Origin: UBA1450 sp964452355
GTDB lineage: Bacteria > Patescibacteriota > Microgenomatia > UBA1406 > GWC2-37-13
Assembly: GCA_964452355.1 (NCBI GenBank)
Contig: CAYVKV010000001.1
Span: 124,001-188,000, forward strand
Reading direction: 5' to 3'
Length of the DNA stretch: 64,000 bases
Below the pieces are notes generated by a model. It worked only from the letters and a program-made list of their open reading frames with translations, had not been told where the DNA came from and made no database searches. This document shows positions 51,239-59,774 of the stretch, piece by piece (position 1 is the first letter of the stretch; every line of letters begins with the position of its first letter). A program made the translations under genes and the position numbers.

Positions 51239-51835
51239 TTAGGATGTTTTCAAATTTCTCGAAAGTCGTTTATATCGTAAAAAGAGCACTCCAGTAAACA
51301 GCACAAAGAGTACTGCCAAGGCGATATACCATGTTTGATAAGAATTTTGGGTTGATGTTCCAAGCACATTTCCTGCCTCAACAACGGTTATCGAGGTAGT
51401 ATGGGTTCTGGTGGTTGTGCAGTTGATGATATTGCTGAGCTCAGAATCGTAGCTTATGATTTGCGATGTCTGTTTTTGAAAAGGAACACATTCGAAACGA
51501 AGATCAGTTGATCCAGCTTCACGAGCCATAAAACTAATCGATGCAAGTTTTCCATTTGCGATATTTGCGGCAGATGGCGATTGATTTATGGCATAAAGAT
51601 ACATTTTTCCCGGAGATACTATCTTTGCATCAGTTATTTGAAAAAGATTTCCTCCTTTGACATCCGAAAGTCCCTCAGTGATTGGAGTCAATTTTTCTGG
51701 ATTATATGCAATCCATACATCAGAAGATATCACTGGATCTGATCCTGAGTACATAAGAACGTCGATAGTAATCGTTTCTCCTGCTTTAGCAGTGATAGAA
51801 ATGGGGTCAAAGGAAAATGAAGCACTATTTGCCAT
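51239..51835 (-). CDS. Cohesin-domain protein with C-terminal membrane helix
   Basis: 198 residues. Residues 4-145 match a cohesin fold (ITAKAGETITIDVLMYSGS, SSDVWIAYNPEKL, GKLASISFMAREAG). The tail has a linker and a membrane helix at about 165-187 with a basic cytoplasmic end (RYKRLSRNLK). Cohesins bind dockerins, and dockerin-like repeats occur in two other proteins of this window. No signal peptide is visible at this start, and upstream the frame meets a stop (TGA), so export would need the C-terminal helix or a missed sequence error. TACAAT lies 7 bases before the ATG. It follows enolase by 43 bases. Confidence 0.7.
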   Translation of the reverse strand: MANSASFSFDPISITAKAGETITIDVLMYSGSDPVISSDVWIAYNPEKLTPITEGLSDVKGGNLFQITDAKIVSPGKMYLYAINQSPSAANIANGKLASISFMAREAGSTDLRFECVPFQKQTSQIISYDSELSNIINCTTTRTHTTSITVVEAGNVLGTSTQNSYQTWYIALAVLFVLFTGVLFLRYKRLSRNLKTS

Positions 51836-51878
51836 GATTCTTATTGTACTCGGTCATATGCAATACATGCAAGAGAAA

Positions 51879-53177
51879 TTAGTAGATATGACTATACTGA
51901 TCGCCGATTGGACTTGCGTTGTCACCAAGCCCTGATTCGATCTCCATGAGTCGATTGTATTTACAAACTCGCTCACCGCGAGTTGGGCCGACTTTAATAA
52001 ATCCTGAATTGACCGCAACGGCAAGATCAACCATTGATGTATCATTGGTTTCTCCGCCGCCTCGATGAGATGGTACGGTCATCATGCCATGGGCTCGTGC
52101 AAGCATGCAACAGTCGACGGTCTCAGTGAGTGTGCCGATTTGATTGAGTTTGATTAATATTGCAGTGATTGCTTTTTGGTCTATGGCTTTCTGAAGACGT
52201 TTGGTGTTGGTGACGGTGAGATCGTCTCCGATATTTGGAATATTGAGGTTGCTTGTGATTTTGTTAAATGCAGTCCAATCGGTCCATGCATCTTCTGCAA
52301 ACATATCCTCAACCGTGAGAATGGGATATTTTTCAAGCCAACCGGCAAAATATGCCATTAACTCTTGAGCGGGCATCTGTCTTTTTTCTGCAGCAAGCTC
52401 ATATGTGTCCGCAGAGTAAAATTCGCTTGCGGCAGCATCGATTGAAAGACCGATATCTTTTCCAGGCGAAAGCCCAGTTTTGTGTATTGCTTCAAGCATC
52501 ATCTGCAAGGGTTTTTCATTACTATCTATTCCATCAGGTGCAAAGGCGCCTTCGTTTCCGACATTGGTTGAATAGTTATTTGCTGAAAGAACGTTCTTAA
52601 GATTAAAATACACCTCAAGTCCCATTCGAATATTTTCACTTGCTGAATGATTTCCAATAGGTGAAAGAAGGTACTCTTGAAGATCGGTAGAATGTGCTGC
52701 GTGTTTTCCTCCTTCAATCGCAACGATCATGGGATTGGGGAGTCGATATTCGGTGATTTTCAAATCAAATGCTGTTCGAATCCATTCATACAGAGGAAGT
52801 TTATGATCATTTGCTGCTGCATGTGCGATCGCTAGTGACGCCCCAAGAATTGCATTTCCTCCAAGACGGGCTTTATTGTCAGTGCCATCAAGTTTGCCCA
52901 TCGCCTCATCAATTAAACGTTGATCATCTGCATCTTTTCCAACTACTTCAGGGGCGATTTCTTCATTAATATTTGCAACTGCCGTAAGCATTCCTTTTCC
53001 GTTAAATCTCTTTTTATCACCATCAAACAATACATATGCTTCATGTGAACCTGCCGATGCGCCGTAGGGGACCGAAGCAATGCCGATCGTTCCATTATTA
53101 AGCTTAACATTTACCTCAAGAGATGGGGTGCCTCCTGAACTGAGGATTTCTCGTGCTTTGATTGATTTGATATTCAT
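51879..53177 (-). CDS. eno: Enolase
   Basis: 432 residues from the ATG at 53177, which starts MNIKSIKAREIL; the frame is open further but the extension is unlike enolase. Motifs: SGGTPSLEVNV, YGASAGSHEA, LGGNAILGASLAIA, NVGNEGAFAPD, TVEDMFAEDAW with the metal Glu/Asp, IGDDLTVTN, ILIKLNQIGTL with the catalytic Lys, PSHRGGGETND and FIKVGPTRGERVCKYN. The enzyme converts 2-phosphoglycerate to PEP, following the phosphoglycerate mutase also found here. Many enolases have SHRSGETED and SGSHEA; here the Gly-Gly-Gly variant and SAGSHEA are slight differences. Size and motifs are otherwise normal. Confidence 0.97.
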   Translation of the reverse strand: MNIKSIKAREILSSGGTPSLEVNVKLNNGTIGIASVPYGASAGSHEAYVLFDGDKKRFNGKGMLTAVANINEEIAPEVVGKDADDQRLIDEAMGKLDGTDNKARLGGNAILGASLAIAHAAANDHKLPLYEWIRTAFDLKITEYRLPNPMIVAIEGGKHAAHSTDLQEYLLSPIGNHSASENIRMGLEVYFNLKNVLSANNYSTNVGNEGAFAPDGIDSNEKPLQMMLEAIHKTGLSPGKDIGLSIDAAASEFYSADTYELAAEKRQMPAQELMAYFAGWLEKYPILTVEDMFAEDAWTDWTAFNKITSNLNIPNIGDDLTVTNTKRLQKAIDQKAITAILIKLNQIGTLTETVDCCMLARAHGMMTVPSHRGGGETNDTSMVDLAVAVNSGFIKVGPTRGERVCKYNRLMEIESGLGDNASPIGDQYSHIY

Positions 53178-53242
53178 GAGTACATGGTACCAAAAGAATT
53201 TCAGAAGTGAAAGGATCTGATGCAACAGCTTATAGTATTTGA

Positions 53243-53248
53243 TATAAT
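53243..53248 (+). promoter_or_regulatory. -10 box of the gene at 53255
   Basis: TATAAT ends 6 bases before the ATG at 53255. Confidence 0.5.
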
Positions 53249-53254
53249 ACTCAT

Positions 53255-54100
53255 ATGAGTACGAATGAAATGGCTCCAAAATATATAGCAGGCGAAGTGA
53301 TCGGTGGACAGCCTATATCTCCTCTACAGATGGGGGTTCTTTTGGACGATGATCCAGCACAGAGACGTTTACAGAATTTTGAAAAATTTGGACCACCAAC
53401 CCTTTTGGGCATTCATTTGCTTTCTTTGACTATGTTAAACCAGTGGGGAGATACTCTGCCAAAAATGGGAACCCTTCATCCACTGATTCATAATTCACTT
53501 CAAGCAGTTCATAATTTATCGGTCAATTCAGCTGATTCGTCAGCCTTAAGAGATCATCTTCCTTATATTGCATTCGATTTAGCAGGAGCATGGGGAATTT
53601 TAAGTGGACTACGCGGGCTTCTACTTGGAAGATCAGGCAAAAAAATTGAGGCAGCGCAAGCACGGGTGATTGAAAAAATTACTGAAGGGTTATTCTCGTA
53701 TCAAATGGCAGAAGGGCATTCGGCAGTATTTGTTGGAAAAGGTGACATTATTGGTGAAGCATTGCAAGATTTATTACCTCCTGATCAAGTCATGCTGTAT
53801 GCATATGAGAAAATTACGAGCGAGGTGTGGCAGCATATAAAACGAACAGGCAGACAAGAGGAAATATTTGAATCACTAGATCGTGGGGATTTTGAACGTG
53901 CTCGCGAGGCAGTTCTTCTTCCAGTCAAAGATGAAGATATGTTTTTGCCAGATGAAACAGGGCATGATATGACTCTAGATGAAATCCGCATGATGATAGA
54001 TATTTTTGATACCTATTCTCTAGATAGAAATATTCCTTTGAAAGAGGTTGTGATTATAGGAAGTAAGGCAATGAGTCAAACATATATTGAAGCAGGTTAG
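53255..54100 (+). CDS. Hypothetical protein ending at an in-frame TAG (first half)
   Basis: 281 residues with no family I can name. It is soluble, with helical stretches (RLQNFEKFGPPTLLGIHLL, AWGILSGLRGLLLGRSG) and a C-terminal part rich in charged helices. It ends at TAG (54098-54100). The same frame then stays open for 150 more codons with a similar composition, so the TAG may interrupt one longer gene. TATAAT lies 6 bases before the start. Confidence 0.55.
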   Translation: MSTNEMAPKYIAGEVIGGQPISPLQMGVLLDDDPAQRRLQNFEKFGPPTLLGIHLLSLTMLNQWGDTLPKMGTLHPLIHNSLQAVHNLSVNSADSSALRDHLPYIAFDLAGAWGILSGLRGLLLGRSGKKIEAAQARVIEKITEGLFSYQMAEGHSAVFVGKGDIIGEALQDLLPPDQVMLYAYEKITSEVWQHIKRTGRQEEIFESLDRGDFERAREAVLLPVKDEDMFLPDETGHDMTLDEIRMMIDIFDTYSLDRNIPLKEVVIIGSKAMSQTYIEAG

Positions 54101-54550
54101 TTGGGCGATGGTCTTGGAATTGATTCGTTGAGAACTACTATACGACTTGACAATATGATCGATATGCTCAATAAAGATCGTGATGTAGATAGACAGATTA
54201 AGATAATTGATCCAACAGAGCTTGTCATGCGAAAAGTTATCGAGCTTGCAAAAGGAAGAGATATCTCCTTTGTTTCTACGGAAGAAAGCTTTAGGCGATA
54301 TGGAGAGCGCTTTTTTAAAGAGCTTACTCTCACGGGGTACGTTCCAAAATCTGAGGAAACTGTTCAGGTTGTATATAATATCTCAGATATTCCCACACAG
54401 ACTACGGCATCTATAACTGATATTGTAGTCATTCTTGATCCAAAAATGAAAGAAAACTTACTTCGTCGTGGAGTACCCGAAGAACATATCATTATTGTTC
54501 CTGATCTTGTCACGTCAGAGCTTGGGATCGAAATGATGAATGAGGTATAA
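54101..54550 (+). CDS. Hypothetical protein, second half after an in-frame TAG
   Basis: 149 codons in the same frame as the preceding gene, with no base between the TAG and the first codon TTG. An ATG at 54155 is another possible start. The region has coding-like content (RLDNMIDMLNKDRDVD, EELVLDPKM-like strands, VPEEHIIIVPDLVTSEL). No family recognised. It could be the C-terminal half of the 53255 protein, read through or split, or a separate gene translated by re-initiation. The histidine phosphatase gene follows after 9 bases. Confidence 0.45.
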   Translation: MGDGLGIDSLRTTIRLDNMIDMLNKDRDVDRQIKIIDPTELVMRKVIELAKGRDISFVSTEESFRRYGERFFKELTLTGYVPKSEETVQVVYNISDIPTQTTASITDIVVILDPKMKENLLRRGVPEEHIIIVPDLVTSELGIEMMNEV

Positions 54551-54559
54551 TAACTCCTT

Positions 54560-56140
54560 ATGAAACTCTTCCTCATTCGTCACGGACAAAGCAAAGGAAA
54601 TGTTAAACCAGGCTTCATGTCAGGCAGAACGGACCTTGAAGGCTTGACTCACAAAGGAAAAATACAGATGATTCGTACGGCATACGAACTTCGAAATGAA
54701 AATATCAATAAAATAATGGTATCACCAGTTGTTCGAGCACAAGAATCATCGCAGATCCTCCATCGCCATTTTCCCAAAGCTTCGATAAAAACTGAAGGAT
54801 GGTTGAGTGAGCTCCATCACGGCGTTTTTGAAGGATTCTATTGGTGGGAAGTCATCCATAAAATTCCACCAGAATGGAGAAAGCAAAGAGAGGAGTATGC
54901 GACTGCATATCCAGGGGGAGGAGAAAGTATGCAAATGATGTTTGAACGAGTTTCAAATGGTCTTAACAATCTTATTTCTCAGCTTGAGCCTGATGATAAG
55001 GTCCTGTTGATTTCTCATCAGGCGCCAATTACCGCCATGAGGTATTTCATGAAACATGGTGGTCCCGAGAAATTGACAACTGAAAAAAAACAAAAAGCTT
55101 TTTATCAATATTTACACGATGTAAAGTTGCCAAATGGTGGCTGTGCCCATGCAGCATATAAAGGAAAATCGTTAAAATCACTGGTTGAAATAAAAGAGTT
55201 TGATCCTGTCTCTGTGAGGAAAGGAAATATTGAGTTTTATGCAAAGGGAGTTTTTGATGTAGATACTGTTGAAGCTGAGAAAAAAAATACGGTCTCAAAA
55301 CATGCGGTATATCACATAAAAAATGGAGGGAGTCATCTTCTGAAAGTCCTTCACGCAGAAAATACAAAATCAGTCAGACGACATGTTGAAGCATATCAAT
55401 ATTTGAGTAGTCAGGGAAGTTTGGTTCCCAAAGTGATTCTCCATGATAATACCTATGGATTTTATAAAGATGACGTTTTAATTCAAGATTATGTCACTGG
55501 AGTTGAGCAAGATATCTGTATATTGGAACATCCTAAAAAAGCGGGGAAGGTTTTAAAGTCAATTTATGCTGAGCTTCATAAGATTCATCAGATACCAACG
55601 CAAGAGGTACAGAAGTTTTGGCTACCACCTGGTGAAAAACAATTTCGTAGCTGGAAGCCCTTTATGCTTTCAAATATAAATCTTACGCTTCATATGGGGC
55701 AAGATGGTATATGGGAAAAGGAAGCGGAGAAGTATATTATTTCAGTTCTCAGTTTTCTGAAGGATTATATTCGGAATGGGAATTATGAAGTTGTGCCAAT
55801 TCATGGGGATATGTCCTCAGGAAATATTATTATTTCTCACAAGAAAGAAGATTGTACACTGCTTCGGTTTATTGATTTTGAACGGACAAGAATGGGAGAT
55901 AGATTATGGGATGTAGCCTATTATTGGGGGTGGCTTGAGCGTGAGAATGCCCATGTGGCGCATATTTGGGAGAAAATTATCGAAAAGGAATTTTCAAAAA
56001 AAGATAAGAAGGTGCTTTCCGCTTTTCGTATTCTTTTTCATGCGTGGACGGTACGCGACATGCTTGAGTACCAAGATGATCCAATTCGTCAGCAAAGAGG
56101 CGAGCAATCGAGAGAAATTCTGCACAGAGCAAAACAATGA
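54560..56140 (+). CDS. Histidine phosphatase fused to an APH/choline kinase-like phosphotransferase
   Basis: 526 residues in two domains. Residues 1-200 are a phosphoglycerate-mutase-type histidine phosphatase: FLIRHGQSKGN with the phosphohistidine, SPVVRAQES, ELHHGVFEG and LLISHQAPITAM. Residues 235-520 are a protein-kinase-like aminoglycoside phosphotransferase: HLLKVLHAEN with the ATP Lys, LIQDYVTG, IHGDMSSGNIII with the catalytic Asp and FIDFERTRMGD with the Mg-binding Asp. One chain thus may remove and add phosphate. The substrate is unknown; a small molecule or a sugar is likely. It is translationally coupled to NadM by the ATGA overlap. Confidence 0.8.
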   Translation: MKLFLIRHGQSKGNVKPGFMSGRTDLEGLTHKGKIQMIRTAYELRNENINKIMVSPVVRAQESSQILHRHFPKASIKTEGWLSELHHGVFEGFYWWEVIHKIPPEWRKQREEYATAYPGGGESMQMMFERVSNGLNNLISQLEPDDKVLLISHQAPITAMRYFMKHGGPEKLTTEKKQKAFYQYLHDVKLPNGGCAHAAYKGKSLKSLVEIKEFDPVSVRKGNIEFYAKGVFDVDTVEAEKKNTVSKHAVYHIKNGGSHLLKVLHAENTKSVRRHVEAYQYLSSQGSLVPKVILHDNTYGFYKDDVLIQDYVTGVEQDICILEHPKKAGKVLKSIYAELHKIHQIPTQEVQKFWLPPGEKQFRSWKPFMLSNINLTLHMGQDGIWEKEAEKYIISVLSFLKDYIRNGNYEVVPIHGDMSSGNIIISHKKEDCTLLRFIDFERTRMGDRLWDVAYYWGWLERENAHVAHIWEKIIEKEFSKKDKKVLSAFRILFHAWTVRDMLEYQDDPIRQQRGEQSREILHRAKQ

Positions 56141-56604
56141 AATATAAAACAGGTTTAATTATTGGACGTTTCCAACCATTTCATCGGGGCCATCTATATC
56201 TGTTTCGAGAGACCCTCAAAGAGGTAGAAAAAGTAATTATTGGTATTGGGAGTGTGAATGTGAAAGATGAAAACAATCCGTTTACCCAACGTCAGGTTGA
56301 GGATATGATCAATAAAGTTTTGATTGATAAAAAATGGAACAATCAGGTGACCCAAATCATAGGAATTCCAGACTTTCATGACGATCAGAAATGGCTTGAT
56401 TTTATCAAAAAAAACTGTCTTCCTTTTGACGTGGTAATTTCAAATAATGATTGGGTGACAAACATTTTCAAAAAAATTAATATGCCCATAGTCGAAATTC
56501 CACTCTATAAGCGAGAACTGTATGAAGGTTGGAGAATTCGAAAATTAATGCGTGAGGAAGGAGAGTGGAAGAGTAGGGTGCCGAGCGTATTGACTTGCGT
56601 GTAA
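56137..56604 (+). CDS. nadM: Nicotinamide-nucleotide adenylyltransferase, archaeal NadM type
   Basis: 155 residues. The nucleotidyltransferase signature is GLIIGRFQPFHRGHLYL with the HxGH-type loop. ENNPFTQRQVEDM and SNNDWVTNIF follow, and the C-terminal YEGWRIRKLMREEGEWKSRVP corresponds to the archaeal ISxTxIR region. The size is that of archaeal NadM and not of bacterial NadD. It joins NMN (or nicotinate mononucleotide) to ATP, the last step to NAD. The start overlaps the fused phosphatase/kinase gene by 4 bases. No other NAD genes are near, so salvage of a nucleotide precursor is likely. Confidence 0.87.
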   Translation: MKYKTGLIIGRFQPFHRGHLYLFRETLKEVEKVIIGIGSVNVKDENNPFTQRQVEDMINKVLIDKKWNNQVTQIIGIPDFHDDQKWLDFIKKNCLPFDVVISNNDWVTNIFKKINMPIVEIPLYKRELYEGWRIRKLMREEGEWKSRVPSVLTCV

Positions 56605-56630
56605 AAATCTGGCAAAATGGAGACGTACAT

Positions 56631-58073
56631 ATGTTCAAAAAAACACTCATTTTACTTGTTTTTTCCTTCATTCTTATCTCTCCTGTTTCTGCCACAACTG
56701 AATCATCTGGCGCCATGATGTCTCCTGAGAAGATAATACCTCCAATCGTTGATCCTACAGATCCGATGCTGCTTCCCATCTTCGGAGAGGATCATGCATA
56801 TTCGGTCACTTTGCGGGGGAATGGTGAGGCTGTGATAAACATGCGTGTTGCTTTTAGCAACTTTGAGGAACAACCAAAAAAAGATATCTCTCTCACATTT
56901 TCAGGAACAACTCCTTCTGAAGCGGCAGTGTATCAGATTGTGAAAGAGAAACAGTGCGTGTCCTACGATAAATCAATGAGCATGTCCTACGGAGAACGTT
57001 CGGGAGGAGTATATGATGAGAAAAATCTTGACTGTCTTGAGTACCAAGAACCCAATTATTATGATTACTGGGGAAGTAACACAAAATACTATAAAGCTGA
57101 GGTAGTTGTAAAGGATCAACAGATCCAGATCTTGCTTCCTCAAGCAATAGAATCGGGGAAAAGTGGAAGCTATGTGCTTTTCATGCGGATCCCTGGATAT
57201 ACACAAAAAGTATTTGGGGGAGCATATGAATATCGTTTTGAGACCATGAAAACAGGTGCGCCTATACGAAATGTGAATATCGGCATTTCTGCAGATTCGG
57301 ACATGAAATTCAAGGGTGCCGATTCTCAAGTATATTATCAAGATTCGTATTCATCCTCACCCATGCTCACCGCGATAGTGTCAAAAAGAGAATCTTTTCA
57401 AAGTTCAGACTTTGACAATTATGTGAGTCAGATTGGGCAGGGTCAGATTTATAAATATTCGAGCAATATGTCTCCGGGAGACACCTATGTTATGGAAGGA
57501 ACCTATGCCAAATCGATTATTAGTCTTTATCTAAAAGAGGCGGTTATCATACTTGGTAGTATCATTTTCATATTTCTTTTTGTGATTGGAGTCGTGTACT
57601 TTCTTATGAAGAAGAGTCGTAAGACTTCTCCTCCTGGTGGAATAAAGCCAGTATCGCAGACACGAGCCATGATCACAGCAATCACCGCAAGTTTTGTGTC
57701 AGGCTTGGGAGTGGGCCTATATACAATACTTCTTGTCGGTATTGGGAAAATGATGGAGTCTTGGTCGTATTATAGCTTCAATATGATAGGTATCCTCCTT
57801 CTTTCGGTATTTTCATTTGGTGTTTATGCAGCAATTCTCTTTGGACCAGCTATCTTTGCGGGCGTCAAGCGAGGGATATGGTGGGGAGTTGGAGTATTTG
57901 GTATGACGTTTGGATGGATTGTGTTGTTCCTCCTTATCATCGGAGGATACTATTTTATCTCGCAGGCCAAGGGAGTGACATCGTACCCTGAAGTGTCAGT
58001 GCCAATGATGCGAGTTGACGAAAGGTTGCCTCCTCCGCCAATAGATATGATGTCACCAATACTGGAACAATAA
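56631..58073 (+). CDS. Exported membrane protein, function unknown
   Basis: 480 residues from the ATG at 56631; a start at 56595 overlaps nadM and is less likely. A signal peptide or first helix (KKTLILLVFSFILISPVS) is followed by an exported domain of about 270 residues with strands (YSVTLRGNGEAVINMRV, SGKSGSYVLFMRIPGY). Then come about four membrane helices (about 305-330, 355-385, 395-430, 435-460) and a short Pro-rich end. The plan of one exported beta domain and several helices recalls DUF2207-like proteins, but I am not sure. It is followed by the antiporter gene, 24 bases away. Confidence 0.6.
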   Translation: MFKKTLILLVFSFILISPVSATTESSGAMMSPEKIIPPIVDPTDPMLLPIFGEDHAYSVTLRGNGEAVINMRVAFSNFEEQPKKDISLTFSGTTPSEAAVYQIVKEKQCVSYDKSMSMSYGERSGGVYDEKNLDCLEYQEPNYYDYWGSNTKYYKAEVVVKDQQIQILLPQAIESGKSGSYVLFMRIPGYTQKVFGGAYEYRFETMKTGAPIRNVNIGISADSDMKFKGADSQVYYQDSYSSSPMLTAIVSKRESFQSSDFDNYVSQIGQGQIYKYSSNMSPGDTYVMEGTYAKSIISLYLKEAVIILGSIIFIFLFVIGVVYFLMKKSRKTSPPGGIKPVSQTRAMITAITASFVSGLGVGLYTILLVGIGKMMESWSYYSFNMIGILLLSVFSFGVYAAILFGPAIFAGVKRGIWWGVGVFGMTFGWIVLFLLIIGGYYFISQAKGVTSYPEVSVPMMRVDERLPPPPIDMMSPILEQ

Positions 58074-58097
58074 AAGATCTTCTTGTATGATTGGAAT

Positions 58098-59771
58098 ATG
58101 GAGATATTTACAGAACTGAGCCTCATTATAGTCGTTGCGATGCTCGTTTCCGCTCTCATGCGCATTCTTCGTCAGCCGATGATCGTAGGATATATTTTTA
58201 CCGGGGTCATTGTTGGACCCTATTTTCTAAACGTTGTTCAAAATACAGAAATTATTGAGGTTTTTTCCAAGCTTGGTATCACCATTCTCCTTTTTATTGT
58301 TGGACTCAATTTAAGCCCGCGTGTCATTCGAGAGCTTGGCAAAGTATCATTTTTGACCGGTGCAGGTCAAATAATCGTCACCACAATTATTGGATTTATC
58401 ATTGCAAAATTTTTAGGATTGGAACGGACTTCTGCATTGTATGTTGCGATTGCTTTAACCTTTAGCAGTACTATTATCATTCTCAAACTGCTCTCTGATA
58501 AAGGAGACCTCAATAAACTCTATGGAAAAATCGCCATCGGATTTTTGCTCGTTCAGGATATAGTGGCTACTTTGATACTATTGTTGACGAATTCGATTGC
58601 TGCAGATGGAGGAAATGTATATCTTCTTGCAACAATTACTATTGTGAAAGGTGTTGTATTGATCGCAGTTCTTTTCGGAGTGAGTAACTTTCTTCTTCCC
58701 CGTTTGAGTAAATTTGTTGCGGCATCGCAGGAGATGTTATTTTTATTTTCTATCACGTGGGGTTTGGGGATTGCTACGTTATTCCAATACTTAGGTTTTT
58801 CGGTCGAGATCGGTGCACTCGTTGCCGGTGTAACCATGTCTATGACGCCGTATGCCATTGAGGCCGCAGCTCGTTTGAGACCACTCCGGGATTTTTTTGT
58901 TCTTTTATTTTTTATTCTTTTAGGATCCCAAGTCAATTTTTCCAATATAGATGCACTCATTTTCCCCACGATTATTCTTTCTATTTTTGTACTCGTAGGA
59001 AATCCCATCATTATGATTATCGTGATGAATCTCCTTGGTTTTAGCCGTCGTACTACTTTTCAAACAGGAATGACTGTCGCACAGATTAGTGAATTTTCGC
59101 TTATTCTCGCAACAGTGGGATTTCAGATTGGACACTTACCTCAAGATGTATTGTCGCTTATTACCCTCGTAGGTTTGGTTACAATCGCTGGGTCAACATA
59201 TCTCATTTTATACTCTGATCAGTTATATCCATTTTTTGAAAATGCCATGGCGTTTTTGGAGATAAAAAAAAATGGAAAAGATCATAACAGAATATCCAAA
59301 TATAACTCTATATTATTCGGGTATCAGCGAGTAGGACAAGATTTTATTGAGGCATTTCATCGACTCGATCTTCAGTATATTGTTGTCGATTTTAATCCCG
59401 AGTCAATAAAGCTTTTAGAAGAAAACGGAATTCCCTTCAAGTTTGGAGACGCAAATGATCCAGAGTTTTTATCAGAACTTGATCTGAGAGGACTGCGCTA
59501 TATGATTTCTACCATTCCTGAATTTGGCACCAATCTTATGCTCGTGAAAAAAATACGCTCAGTAAACAAACGAGCAATCATGATCGTGATTTCAAACAAT
59601 CGCGAGGAATCACTTGCGCTGTATGCCGAAGGCGCATCATACGTCATCATGCCACATTATTTGGGAGCGGAATATGCAGTGCGATTAATCGGAAAAGCAG
59701 GCATGGATCGGAGAGAATATGACATGCATCGAGAAAAGCATCTGGCGCATCTGGAAAAACGCTTGGTATAG
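58098..59771 (+). CDS. CPA2-type cation/proton antiporter with TrkA-N domain (KefB-like)
   Basis: 557 residues from the ATG at 58098. The first 385 residues contain about 12 membrane helices, with FTGVIVGPYFL, LLFIVGLNLSP and LTFSSTIIILKLLSD, typical of CPA2 antiporters. An Asp in the VQDIVA motif corresponds to the ion-binding pair. The C-terminal TrkA-N domain begins SILFGYQRVGQDFIEA with the GxxRxG nucleotide loop, then FGDANDPEFL and MISTIPEFG. It likely exchanges potassium or sodium for protons and is gated by NAD(H) or another nucleotide. It converges with a PPM phosphatase, 3 bases away. Confidence 0.92.
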   Translation: MEIFTELSLIIVVAMLVSALMRILRQPMIVGYIFTGVIVGPYFLNVVQNTEIIEVFSKLGITILLFIVGLNLSPRVIRELGKVSFLTGAGQIIVTTIIGFIIAKFLGLERTSALYVAIALTFSSTIIILKLLSDKGDLNKLYGKIAIGFLLVQDIVATLILLLTNSIAADGGNVYLLATITIVKGVVLIAVLFGVSNFLLPRLSKFVAASQEMLFLFSITWGLGIATLFQYLGFSVEIGALVAGVTMSMTPYAIEAAARLRPLRDFFVLLFFILLGSQVNFSNIDALIFPTIILSIFVLVGNPIIMIIVMNLLGFSRRTTFQTGMTVAQISEFSLILATVGFQIGHLPQDVLSLITLVGLVTIAGSTYLILYSDQLYPFFENAMAFLEIKKNGKDHNRISKYNSILFGYQRVGQDFIEAFHRLDLQYIVVDFNPESIKLLEENGIPFKFGDANDPEFLSELDLRGLRYMISTIPEFGTNLMLVKKIRSVNKRAIMIVISNNREESLALYAEGASYVIMPHYLGAEYAVRLIGKAGMDRREYDMHREKHLAHLEKRLV

Positions 59772-59774
59772 ATA

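Noticed and set aside
54098..54100. TAG recoded as an amino acid
   Set aside because: TAG ends other clear genes here (for example the receiver at 4710-5117), so general recoding is unlikely.
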